64,000 nt of DNA from Microcoleus sp. FACHB-61 (GTDB lineage: Bacteria > Cyanobacteriota > Cyanobacteriia > Cyanobacteriales > Microcoleaceae). Below the pieces are notes generated by a model. It was not told the DNA's origin and made no database searches. It worked only from the letters and a program-made list of their open reading frames with translations. Of the stretch, positions 8,423-16,425 are shown one piece after another. The DNA is taken from NCBI GenBank assembly GCA_014695295.1, contig JACJNY010000063.1, positions 276,974-340,973 on the forward strand, written 5' to 3'. The translations under genes were made by a program, and so were the position numbers. The number at the start of each line of letters is the position of its first letter. Positions within the stretch are counted from its first letter, which is position 1.

Positions 8423-9682
8423 ATGCTCACACTTACACACCGCTACCGAATCTATCCACACTCCGCTCAAGAGCAACAACTCATTGAGTGGATGGAAATC
8501 TGTCGAGGCGCATTTAACTATGCACTTCGAGAGATAAAAGATTGGTGTGACAGTCGTAAGTGTCCGATTGACAGATGCTCTCTGGAGAAAGAGTACATCA
8601 TTTCTTCGGAGCTAAAGTTCCCAGGCGAAATTCAACAGCTTAACAACTTGCCGAAAGCTAAGAAAGTATTTCCCAAGTTGAGTGAGGTTCCTTCTCAAGT
8701 TCTCCAGCAAGCTATTAAGCAGTTGCATAGAGGGTGGGAATATTTCCAGGAGAGAGGGTACGGCTTCCCCAGATTCAAGAAGTATGGCCAGTTTAAGTCG
8801 TTGCTGTTTCCTCAATTTAAAGAGAATCCGGTGACTAATTTGCACATTAAACTGCCCAAGATTGGGGCGATTCCCATCAACTTGCATCGCCCTATCCCGA
8901 CAGGGTTTGTGGTCAAACAAGTGCGAATCTTGAGGAAAGCCGATAACTGGTACGCATCTATTTCGCTGCAATGTGATGTCAACGTTCCCGACCCAACACC
9001 CTACGGTCATCCCATTGGAGTTGATATTGGGTTGGAGAAATTCTTGGCAACAAGTGACGGTGTTCTTGTAAAACCGCCAAAGTTCTTTAAAAGTCTGCAA
9101 GGTAGGCTGAAAGTGCTGCAACGCAGACTGTCTCGAAAAAGTAAGCGGTCTAAAAACTACGAAAAACAACGCCTTAAAGTTGCCCGACTTCACCATCAAA
9201 TTGACAACACGAGGAAAGACTTCCACTTCAAGCAAGCCCATGCCCTTTGTGATGTTGGTGATATGGTTTTCATGGAAGACTTGGATTACCGCATCAGTGC
9301 CAAAGGGATGTTTGGGAAGCATATGCTTGACGCTGCTTTTGGACAATTCAGAACCATCGTTAAGTATGTGTGCTGGAAGCGTGGGAAATTCTTTGCCGAA
9401 GTTGATGCTAGGGGGACTTCTCAAGAATGTCCTGAGTGTGGCGGGTTCGTCAAAAAAGACCTGAGTGTTAGAGTTCATAGCTGTCCTCACTGTGGATACA
9501 CAACGAATAGAGATGTGGCAGCAGGTCAGAATATCAGAAACCGAGGAATATGCCTCATTAGTACCGTTGGACAGACGGGAATCGAAAGCGCCTGTGCAGC
9601 CGATCTACCGGGGACTGAGGCAACTCAGTCTAGGCAAGTGGCGAAATCTCGCAAGAGAGCAACCAGGAAACCTAGGAAGTGA
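8423..9682 (+). CDS. tnpB: TnpB-like RNA-guided nuclease of an IS200/IS605-type element
   Basis: The 419-aa protein looks intact. The N-terminal helical domain begins RYRIYPHSAQEQQLIEWM. The RuvC-like catalytic triad is D201 (GVDIGLE), E285 (FMEDLDY) and D364 (TNRDVAAGQN), with a zinc finger C336-x2-C339 and C354-x2-C357. TnpB proteins are guide-RNA-dependent DNA endonucleases that help the element persist. No tnpA transposase is present, so this is a tnpB-only (IS1341-type) copy that would need TnpA in trans. The guide RNA is expected to overlap the gene's 3' end and the right hairpin. The frames on the opposite strand are shadows. Confidence 0.93.
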   Translation: MLTLTHRYRIYPHSAQEQQLIEWMEICRGAFNYALREIKDWCDSRKCPIDRCSLEKEYIISSELKFPGEIQQLNNLPKAKKVFPKLSEVPSQVLQQAIKQLHRGWEYFQERGYGFPRFKKYGQFKSLLFPQFKENPVTNLHIKLPKIGAIPINLHRPIPTGFVVKQVRILRKADNWYASISLQCDVNVPDPTPYGHPIGVDIGLEKFLATSDGVLVKPPKFFKSLQGRLKVLQRRLSRKSKRSKNYEKQRLKVARLHHQIDNTRKDFHFKQAHALCDVGDMVFMEDLDYRISAKGMFGKHMLDAAFGQFRTIVKYVCWKRGKFFAEVDARGTSQECPECGGFVKKDLSVRVHSCPHCGYTTNRDVAAGQNIRNRGICLISTVGQTGIESACAADLPGTEATQSRQVAKSRKRATRKPRK

Positions 9683-9693
9683 TTCTTGGGAAG

Positions 9694-9723
9694 CCTACAC
9701 CATAATCTTTGATTTGGTGCAGG
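9694..9723 (+). mobile_element. right subterminal hairpin of the tnpB element
   Basis: CCT-A-CACC (9694-9701) pairs with GGTG-C-AGG (9716-9723). It is 25/30 identical to the left hairpin, exactly 1400 bp away, so the mobile unit is about 1.4-1.45 kb. Any guide segment of an overlapping RNA would begin a little downstream of this hairpin. Confidence 0.7.
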
Positions 9724-9896
9724 AGGATGTCACTAGTCGATCGGCAGCTTGGTCATCGGCTGCGCCATCTTTTCGATCGACCTCAAAATCTGTTCAAATT
9801 TTTAGTACCCGACCTAATGTGCCGCCCGGTCGCGCCGCGTTACTAATTGACTCTTGAGCGATCGAGGTGCAAAATACGCATTTTAAGGAGCAAATC

Positions 9897-11426
9897 ATGC
9901 AGCCAGAACAGCGTCAGCGAGCAATTGGGGCGTTTGAAGAGTTTTTGAGGGCGCCGCTTGAGGAACGATTGCAACACCAGCAGAGTCGAGTTGCCGAATC
10001 CGGGGCGATCGCGCTTTTCCAAAAAGTCGCGGCCACAGTACCAGCTTACCAGACTTTCCTAGCTGCACTCAACATCAATCCCGCCTCAATTCAAACCTTT
10101 GAAGAATTCCAAAAATTGCCGCTAATTACCAAAGAGAATTATTTACGCTGTCACGCGCTACCTCAGTTGTGCTACCAGGGCAAATTAGAAACTTGCGATT
10201 TCATCGCTGTTTCATCGGGTTCGACAGGAAATCCGACATTTTGGCCGCGTTTTATCAGCGACGAGTTGCAAATTGCCGCTCGTTTTGAACAAATATTTCA
10301 CGACAGTTTTTACGCCGACAATCGCTCAACTTTAGCTATCATTTGCTTTGCGTTGGGAACTTGGGTAGGCGGAATGTACACGGCGAATTGCTGCCGCTAT
10401 CTAGCGAGTAAGGGCTATCCGGTTACAGTAGTGACGCCTGGGAATAATAAGACTGAAATATTTCGAGTTGTGCAGGAACTTGGGGAGCATTTCGAGCAAG
10501 TAGTATTGTTGGGATATCCGCCGTTTATCAAGGATGTGATTGATAGCGGAATTGCTGGCGGTGTGGAGTGGCAAAAATATCGAATTAAGATGGTGTTTGC
10601 GGGGGAAGTGTTTAGCGAAGAATGGCGGAGTTTGGTGAGCGATCGCACTAATTCTGACAATCTATATTACAACTCTGCGAGCCTTTACGGTACTGCCGAC
10701 GCGGGCGTTTTGGGCAACGAGACACCGCTGAGCATTTGCATCCGCCGCTTTTTAGCAAACAATCCGGAAGCAGCACGCAATTTATTCGGGGAATCGCGGT
10801 TGCCAACGCTGGTGCAGTACGATCCGAAAAGCCGCTTTTTTGAAGTGAATAATGACGGCACGCTGTTATTTTCGGGCGACAACGGCATCCCGCTAATACG
10901 CTATCACATCTCGGATAACGGCGGTTTAATTTGTTACGAAGCAATGCTCAATTTTTTGGCTGAATGGGGATTTAACCCTGTGGCACGTTTGCAGCAAGCA
11001 GCAGGTATGAAAGTTGCTGATTTCCCCAGAGGAATTCGCTGCTTGCCATTTGTTTATGTATTCGGGCGATCGCACTTTACCGTTTCCTACTTCGGTGCTA
11101 ACATTTACCCAGAAAATGTCACCGTAGGTTTAGAAGTTCCCACCATTCGGGAGTGGGTGACGGGAAAATTTGTACTGCAAGTCAAGGAAGATGCGGATCA
11201 AAATCGGTTTTTATCGGTGGTTGTGGAATTAGCAGCGGGGGTGGAGGGCGACGAGGAGATGAAACAGGCGATCGCATCTTCAATTCTCGCGCAATTGCGG
11301 CGGCTAAACAGCGAATTTGCTAATTACGTGCCGCCCGAATATCAGTTACCTGTGGTGACATTAACTGCGACGGGCGATGCGGAGTATTTTCCGATTGGGG
11401 TGAAGCACCGATACACGCGGCAGTAA
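9897..11426 (+). CDS. PaaK-like adenylate-forming enzyme (phenylacetate-CoA ligase family)
   Basis: About 510 aa with the acyl-adenylating ATP signature SSGSTGNPTFWPR near residue 110, an adenine-pocket region NSASLYGTADAGVLG and DNGIPLIRYHISD near residue 345, all as in the PaaK family. Such enzymes activate an acid as acyl-AMP and often pass it to CoA; the substrate cannot be told. I chose ATG 9897 because AAGGAG sits 6 nt upstream at 9885-9890; the frame is open from a GTG at 9867. It begins 170 nt beyond the tnpB element and has no pathway neighbours. Confidence 0.8.
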   Translation: MQPEQRQRAIGAFEEFLRAPLEERLQHQQSRVAESGAIALFQKVAATVPAYQTFLAALNINPASIQTFEEFQKLPLITKENYLRCHALPQLCYQGKLETCDFIAVSSGSTGNPTFWPRFISDELQIAARFEQIFHDSFYADNRSTLAIICFALGTWVGGMYTANCCRYLASKGYPVTVVTPGNNKTEIFRVVQELGEHFEQVVLLGYPPFIKDVIDSGIAGGVEWQKYRIKMVFAGEVFSEEWRSLVSDRTNSDNLYYNSASLYGTADAGVLGNETPLSICIRRFLANNPEAARNLFGESRLPTLVQYDPKSRFFEVNNDGTLLFSGDNGIPLIRYHISDNGGLICYEAMLNFLAEWGFNPVARLQQAAGMKVADFPRGIRCLPFVYVFGRSHFTVSYFGANIYPENVTVGLEVPTIREWVTGKFVLQVKEDADQNRFLSVVVELAAGVEGDEEMKQAIASSILAQLRRLNSEFANYVPPEYQLPVVTLTATGDAEYFPIGVKHRYTRQ

Positions 11427-11453
11427 ACCGTGTTTTTGTGAGTAGGGGTTGCA

Positions 11454-12170
11454 CTAAATTGTATCGGGATCAATATTTAATTCTCGCAGTTTCGCGGCCA
11501 GGCGATCGGCTCGTTGAGCTTCTTGTCCGGCTCGTTGAGTCTCCGTTTCTGCAACCTCTTGAGGAGTAGGGACAAGCTCTCCTTCTGCTGTAAAGAAACG
11601 CAATTTTCCGCCACAAATTCCCAGACTCAAATCGAGCTGCTGACTCCGCAGATGCCCGAATTCGTTCGGTGCGATTGCTTCATATTCCCCGTCAACTAAA
11701 TGAAACCCAGCTAATTCTAAAGTTTCTGGGTCAAACCAAAAGTAGTCGTGAGTGCGAAAAGTATCTTGATAGAGTTGTTTCTTAAAGTTTTTGTCTATAT
11801 CCGCTGTTTTGGGAGACAGGATTTCAATGATAATATTGGGGTACTTTCCTTCTTCATCCCAAACTACCCAGCTTTTCCGAGTTTTGCGTTCAGTTCCGAG
11901 TACCACAAAAAAGTCTGGGCCTCGGAAGTCTTTCGATTTGAGTTGCTTGGGACTGTAATAAATGGTGAGGTTTCCAGCAGCATAGAAATCATTTCTATCT
12001 CGCCATAGCCATTCTAGACAGTTGAGGAGTAGGATTATTTGTCGGAGATGCAGTTCTGTTTCCACCGGAGGTTCGTCACTGTATAAATCGCCTGAAGGAA
12101 AGATAACATTTTCTGGTATCTCTTGTTCTGGTATTTCTTGGGTAGTAGCTAATTCTGCGGTTGCGGACAT
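11454..12170 (-). CDS. Uma2-family (DUF820) PD-(D/E)XK nuclease-fold protein
   Basis: The core shows the family pattern: a Pro-Asp in RGPDFFVVLG, then NIIIEILSPKTADID with the catalytic-type Glu, a later FKKQLYQ lysine, and HDYFWFDPETLELAGF. Uma2 proteins are greatly expanded in cyanobacteria and their function is not settled; a nuclease fold is known from the family. The C-terminus has a Gln/Glu/Ala-rich coiled-coil tail ending KLRELNIDPDTI, typical of the group. ATG 12170 (MSATAELATT) fits the family; the frame is open up to 12287. It lies next to the partition-like genes on the same strand. Confidence 0.85.
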   Translation of the reverse strand: MSATAELATTQEIPEQEIPENVIFPSGDLYSDEPPVETELHLRQIILLLNCLEWLWRDRNDFYAAGNLTIYYSPKQLKSKDFRGPDFFVVLGTERKTRKSWVVWDEEGKYPNIIIEILSPKTADIDKNFKKQLYQDTFRTHDYFWFDPETLELAGFHLVDGEYEAIAPNEFGHLRSQQLDLSLGICGGKLRFFTAEGELVPTPQEVAETETQRAGQEAQRADRLAAKLRELNIDPDTI

Positions 12171-12323
12171 GGCTGCTGGGTGAGGAGTAAGAGGTTGTGT
12201 GTCTATTTTAGCAAGCTTTTCATACCTCTGCCGACGACTATTCTCAAAGCCCGATCGCGCTTTTTGGCAAAAAGCGCGATCGAACACGGCACAATTAGTC
12301 TTTAACTATTAGCAATTACCGCT

Positions 12324-13424
12324 TTATTGGCCGTCAATTTCCCTGAGAGCAGCCAGAATTTCCGGTCGTTTCATGCGCGCGTAGCCTCGAATTTTCCGGT
12401 CTTTGCCGATCGCCTTCAAGCGCCTCAGCGAAAGAGTGTCGTAGTCTTCCTTTGGGGAAGGAAACGGCAACTCCAACTGCAATTGCGGTAGCTGAGGTTT
12501 CTGCTGTGCCTTCGACTGCTTATTAGGCTGCTTGTTAGGCTGTGCTTTTGACTTGGTTTTTGGTTGCGCCTCTGGCGGTATTTCTGAGTGCGTCGCCGCG
12601 GCTCCCAGTTGGCGGCGGAGCGTTTCGATTTGATTTTTCAGGTCTTTTTCTACGTCTTCGATCGCGTCGGAAACAAACTGATTAATTGTTTGGACTGTGC
12701 GTTCTAATCGTTTTGATAGCAGTTTTTCCAGTTCATCCAATTGTCTCAACGCAGCTTCAAGATTCACCTCAGAAATAACAGCCGATGTCGGCGGACTATC
12801 GCTGCCTGATTGTGCAATTTTTTTAGCCAATTTATCTACCTTTTCATGAAATGTTTTTTCAACTTGTTCGAGCAAACGCTTAATCTGTTCTATTGGGTCA
12901 TTATCTAAGTTCTGGTCAGCTAGAGCTTTAACTTGCTTTTTTAGTAGATCTTCATTTTTTTTAACAGATTTTTCTATTTGTTTTGTTAAATTGTCTACCT
13001 TTTTTTGAAATGATAGCTCAAATTGTTGCAGGAGAGTCTCTATTTGTGCAGTTTTAGGAGTCGGTTGCGGAGCTAAATGTTCCATTTCTGCTTGAGCAAC
13101 AGCTACCTCCTCGTCGGTCATTTCAAATACCCAAGCCCACATTTGCTCGATGCCGAGTTCTTTAGCAAGAATACACCAATCTGAGCCGCAGACAACTTCA
13201 TATTCTTCTTCATTGCTGTAAGCTTCAGTGGGGCGCACAATTAAAGGAATCAAGTTGCTGCCTTGCTCGATGAGGCTTCTCCTGAGAGCTTCGCGGCGTT
13301 CGCGGGGAATTTCCCCCTTCTGAAGCTCTGGTACTGCAATTTGGGAAGTGTAAATCTGACTGTGGCTAATGGGCTTAATGCGCAAATATTCAACTATTCG
13401 GTTTTGATCGGACGATCGATCCAT
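12324..13424 (-). CDS. ParB-like protein with coiled coil and Rho-N/SAP-like C-terminus
   Basis: Residues about 10-115 resemble a ParB N-terminal (ParB/sulfiredoxin) domain: RREALRRSLIEQGSNLIPL, then YEVVCGSDWCILAKELGIEQ. Residues about 125-275 are strongly charged coiled coil with repeating QVEKTFHEKVDKL-type heptads, followed by a Lys/Gln/Pro-rich linker and a 40-residue tail (LSLRRLKAIGKDRKIRGYAR) like Rho N-terminal or SAP-type DNA/RNA-binding motifs. No canonical ParB helix-turn-helix is seen. It is probably a DNA-associated adaptor. It lies downstream of the second ParB-like gene on the same strand, with a 600-bp gap. Confidence 0.65.
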   Translation of the reverse strand: MDRSSDQNRIVEYLRIKPISHSQIYTSQIAVPELQKGEIPRERREALRRSLIEQGSNLIPLIVRPTEAYSNEEEYEVVCGSDWCILAKELGIEQMWAWVFEMTDEEVAVAQAEMEHLAPQPTPKTAQIETLLQQFELSFQKKVDNLTKQIEKSVKKNEDLLKKQVKALADQNLDNDPIEQIKRLLEQVEKTFHEKVDKLAKKIAQSGSDSPPTSAVISEVNLEAALRQLDELEKLLSKRLERTVQTINQFVSDAIEDVEKDLKNQIETLRRQLGAAATHSEIPPEAQPKTKSKAQPNKQPNKQSKAQQKPQLPQLQLELPFPSPKEDYDTLSLRRLKAIGKDRKIRGYARMKRPEILAALREIDGQ

Positions 13425-14027
13425 CTTGTTACAAGTCCCCTTTTGTCATTAAAATCTGGTGTGTAGGTATTTATGGATGTTCGCACTTTACAGCCTGCGT
13501 TTTAAGGGATGCAGGACTAACCCAAGGACTCTAATTGTAAGGTGCGAGACAAACACCTTACCCAGACCGTGGTAAGCTAAAGGGTTTCTTGGGCTAAGTC
13601 TTCCCAGTCTGCGATCGAACTCGGTTATCTGGGGGAGATATGGCGTTGCTGCTGTAACTGTGTGACTGGCTGTGCGGTGACAGCGCGGGCGATGGCGTCC
13701 CGCCCCGCAAGCTACGGCAAAAGTTACTGCAATTCCTAAAAAAAGCTACTGTGATGAGTTTAACTGGCTGTGAGACACCAAGGATACACTGCTTTACTCA
13801 TCTTTACTTTTTTTGGCGTCTGGGCGATCGGGCTGGCGTTGCGAGTTGCGATCGCAATTGCGAGTTATACCAAAGCCAGCTTTAATATCGCCTTTATTCT
13901 TTAGTCTCTTAGAGAGGGACGGAAGTTCGTGTAGGATCGGTTTCAACCGCCGAGTCATATCGGATTTTTCAAATTTTGTCGGGCGGGCTTTGAGCGCCCC
14001 AAAAATGCAATTGAGATGGCTGAAAGC
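13425..14027. other. 600-bp gap between two ParB-like genes
   Basis: No convincing gene is seen; the 118-aa plus-strand frame at 13813 runs into the ParB-like gene antisense and lacks family features. It holds a CTTACC/GGTAAG hairpin (about 13557-13576), the palindrome TTGCGATCGCAA (13846-13857) flanked by two direct GCGAGTT words (13841 and 13860), and several GCTACTG words. A ParB-type binding site might lie here, but none is recognised. Confidence 0.4.
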
Positions 14028-14741
14028 TTATAAATATTTTTGCCACTTGTCAATAAGCTTAATCATTGTTTTCTCGCCTAACCCTTTACCTTTCATGCGT
14101 TCCAACACATTTTCAAAAGATGCAAACTGCTGCAAATCTCGCTGTTTGATGATTTGTTCTATTGTTTGAGCTTTTATGCCAGCATTTTTCAAATTTGTAG
14201 CCAATTTGAATTTATCTTGAGTGTTGAGTGCTTCCAACAGCGGAACAGGTTTTGGAATCCGGCTTTCAACATCTTTAACCCTCTCTATCAGCGCCTGTTT
14301 TTCCCGCGTATACTCGGCTTTCAATTCATTAATTCTGTTTTCCAATCGAGTTTCAATATTTGTCAGCCGCTGTTCAAAGCTGGAGGACTGTTGGGGAACG
14401 TCACTTACACTTTTCGTCTGAGTGATTGCGGCTTTTCTGAGAATTTTAAGTTGTTCCAGTAGAAGCTCTTCATTTTCTTCTTCCAGGATAAATGCTCCGA
14501 TTGTCTCCCCTTTGAAAGCATCTATTTCCTTTGCTCTCGCCGCCGCGTAGTATTCCAAGTCTCCGTCTACTATTTCGTAAGCATCCATACCGTTTCGGCG
14601 GACAATTATCGGGTTAATCAATCCTCCTGACTCTAAAATCAGTCGCGCTAATTTCTCCAAATCCGGCTCTGCGAAATTGGAACGGGGCACTGCGGATGTA
14701 ATTTTTTTAACTGCAACCAGTGAGGGAGATAATTTTTTCAT
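14028..14741 (-). CDS. ParB-like protein, partner of the nuclease-ParA
   Basis: Residues about 20-100 look like a ParB N-terminal domain: DLEKLARLILESGGLINPII then YEIVDGDLEYYAAARAKEID. A long coiled coil (about 125-170, RLTNIETRLENRINELKAEY) follows, then a basic helical C-terminal domain of about 60 residues ending KMIKLIDKWQKYL-like (helix-hairpin or SAM-like appearance). There is no typical HTH region. Its ATG shares one base with the stop of the upstream ParA-fusion gene (TAATG), so the two are translationally coupled. Confidence 0.65.
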   Translation of the reverse strand: MKKLSPSLVAVKKITSAVPRSNFAEPDLEKLARLILESGGLINPIIVRRNGMDAYEIVDGDLEYYAAARAKEIDAFKGETIGAFILEEENEELLLEQLKILRKAAITQTKSVSDVPQQSSSFEQRLTNIETRLENRINELKAEYTREKQALIERVKDVESRIPKPVPLLEALNTQDKFKLATNLKNAGIKAQTIEQIIKQRDLQQFASFENVLERMKGKGLGEKTMIKLIDKWQKYL

Positions 14742-16243
14742 TAGTTTTTACCTATTTTTTCCAAAACTTCGAGTGCTAGCATTTCAAATTCTTGGGATGC
14801 GATGGAATCAGGCTTAAAGTCTAGCACTGAAATGGGATCGGCGATTTCCATATTTCCCACGATTTGAAATTGTTCTGCACACTTTGCTAAATCGTCTCTC
14901 TCGTAAATTACGCTGTCCATGATTTCAAAGCCGTAGCGTTTGGGAATTGCCTCCCTCCGCTTGGGCAAACTGTACTGTACAAATTTAGAATTTGTGGAGA
15001 TTTTGCAAGAGAGTACGCCTAAAACTTCTAGAGGTTTCTTGCGAATTTGTTTTTTGAATACGTTGACTTTTTTAATAAAATCCTTGACATTAATCAGTCC
15101 TTGATTGGCAAAAGGTTTTAAGTCAGAAGGAATAATTAAATAATCCGCCGCAATTAGGGCAACTCTAGCATAAAAATTCAAAGATGGCGGCGTATCGATC
15201 AGTACAATATCATATTTATCCTCTACTTCTTCTAGTTTATGAATTAAAATCATTCGGCTGAAATCTAGTTGATTGAGTTCCGTTTCATATTGCATTAAAT
15301 CAATGTGGGAAGGAACCACATCGATTTCGGGATTGCAAAAATTAGACTTGCGAGCTACTTCTGCGATCGAGAAAAACTCTTCGGATTGCAAAACTTGAAG
15401 AATATTATTATCTTTCAAATCGTCTTGTTCTTCATCCTCAAATTTAACTAAACCTGTCGCAAAAGTTGTATTTGCCTGACTGTCTAAGTCTATGACTAAT
15501 ACTCTGTTACCTTTCTTGCTCAGCGCTGCTGCTAAATTGACTACTGTTGTAGTTTTGCCGACGCCGCCTTTATTGTGGTAAACTGCAATGATTTTCATAG
15601 TATTTTGGCTTTTTTGGGGAACGGTTACATCGGATTTAACTTGAGGCTTAACGGGATTATTTTCAGGTATTTGTTCCGGTTCTGAGATTTGACTTGGCTC
15701 AGGTTCTGCGGTGGCGGAATTGTCTGGTTGTACTGCGACTTCGCTAACTAACTCAGGACTAACCAAATTAATTTTACTATCTTCCAGTTCGAGATTATCG
15801 GGATTTTTTATAGGTTTTAAAGTATTTCTGCCAATTAAAGCTATAATTTCCTCAATTCTAGTTTCAAGGTCTTGTCCAGCACACTTAAAGACTAGCTGGA
15901 TATCATCGGCGCTTCTTGCATAAATTCTAATTTCTTTACCGTTAGTTATGAGTCCGTAGCGGATGCTCAAACTTGTTAAATAGCGATGGAGTTTTCGCAG
16001 GTGGCGGTCTAAATTTTCCTTCGGATGTTTAGCCTCCATGACTACACTCATCGGCGAGTCTGTCTCGACAACTATCGGGATAACTTGGGTGGCAAATGAG
16101 AGAAAGTCTAGACGAATATTCCCAAATGCTATTTCTTGGTGCCAAGTGTCGGGCGTATAGCCTAACTTTGGCAGCAGATAGCTGACAATGAGTTTGCTTT
16201 CTACTTCGCTTTCGTTGCGACAGTTATTGGGATTGAAAGTCAT
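14741..16243 (-). CDS. ParA ATPase fused to an N-terminal HSDR_N (PD-(D/E)XK) domain
   Basis: Residues 1-150 resemble the N-terminal domain of type I restriction HsdR proteins: E11/E15 in NESEVESKL, LLPKLGY, D46 in NIRLDFLSF and E70-A-K72 in VVMEAKHP, a complete PD-(D/E)XK set, then YGLITNGKEIRIYAR. An acidic Pro-rich linker (150-215) follows. Residues 216-500 are a ParA/Soj ATPase with deviant Walker A NKGGVGKTT (Lys225 and Lys230), VLVIDLDSQAN, and IVLIDTPPSLNFYARVAL. ParA proteins move or position DNA or cargo by ATP cycling; the fused domain suggests DNA recognition or cleavage. It is followed by a coupled ParB-like gene. Start ATG lies just downstream of TTTTAGA repeats. Confidence 0.85.
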   Translation of the reverse strand: MTFNPNNCRNESEVESKLIVSYLLPKLGYTPDTWHQEIAFGNIRLDFLSFATQVIPIVVETDSPMSVVMEAKHPKENLDRHLRKLHRYLTSLSIRYGLITNGKEIRIYARSADDIQLVFKCAGQDLETRIEEIIALIGRNTLKPIKNPDNLELEDSKINLVSPELVSEVAVQPDNSATAEPEPSQISEPEQIPENNPVKPQVKSDVTVPQKSQNTMKIIAVYHNKGGVGKTTTVVNLAAALSKKGNRVLVIDLDSQANTTFATGLVKFEDEEQDDLKDNNILQVLQSEEFFSIAEVARKSNFCNPEIDVVPSHIDLMQYETELNQLDFSRMILIHKLEEVEDKYDIVLIDTPPSLNFYARVALIAADYLIIPSDLKPFANQGLINVKDFIKKVNVFKKQIRKKPLEVLGVLSCKISTNSKFVQYSLPKRREAIPKRYGFEIMDSVIYERDDLAKCAEQFQIVGNMEIADPISVLDFKPDSIASQEFEMLALEVLEKIGKN

Positions 16244-16245
16244 TC

Positions 16246-16276
16246 GATTTTAGATTTTAGATTTTAGATTTTAGAT
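16246..16276. repeat. TTTTAGA heptanucleotide repeats upstream of the ParA fusion
   Basis: About four tandem copies of the heptamer TAAAATC (complement GATTTTA) directly 5' of the minus-strand start codon. The same unit occurs at six other places in the window. Confidence 0.8.
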
Positions 16277-16371
16277 GGGGAATGACTGATTTAATAATGG
16301 TACGGATTGTGATAGTGACAGTAGGGTACGCATTCCTGCCCTTACAAAGGCTACGGATTGTAATATCGAAA

Positions 16372-16399
16372 AACCCGGTTTTGTTTAAAAAACCGGGTT
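16372..16399 (-). terminator. rho-independent terminator of the desaturase gene
   Basis: AACCCGGTTTT (16372-16382) and AAAACCGGGTT (16389-16399) form an 11-bp stem with a 6-nt loop, 27 nt past the desA stop and followed by T-rich sequence on the minus strand. Confidence 0.7.
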
Positions 16400-16425
16400 G
16401 TTTAGGGATTTATCCCGTTTCAAAA

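Noticed and set aside
13813..14169. 118-aa plus-strand frame in the gap between the ParB-like genes
   Set aside because: It extends about 140 nt antisense into the ParB-like gene, has no recognisable domain, and is rich in Cys/Ser in a way typical of shadow frames.
12324..16243. plasmid origin or integrated plasmid
   Set aside because: No replication initiator, true iterons or recombination sites were seen, and the surrounding genes (desA, thrC, pgk, polA) are chromosomal in style.
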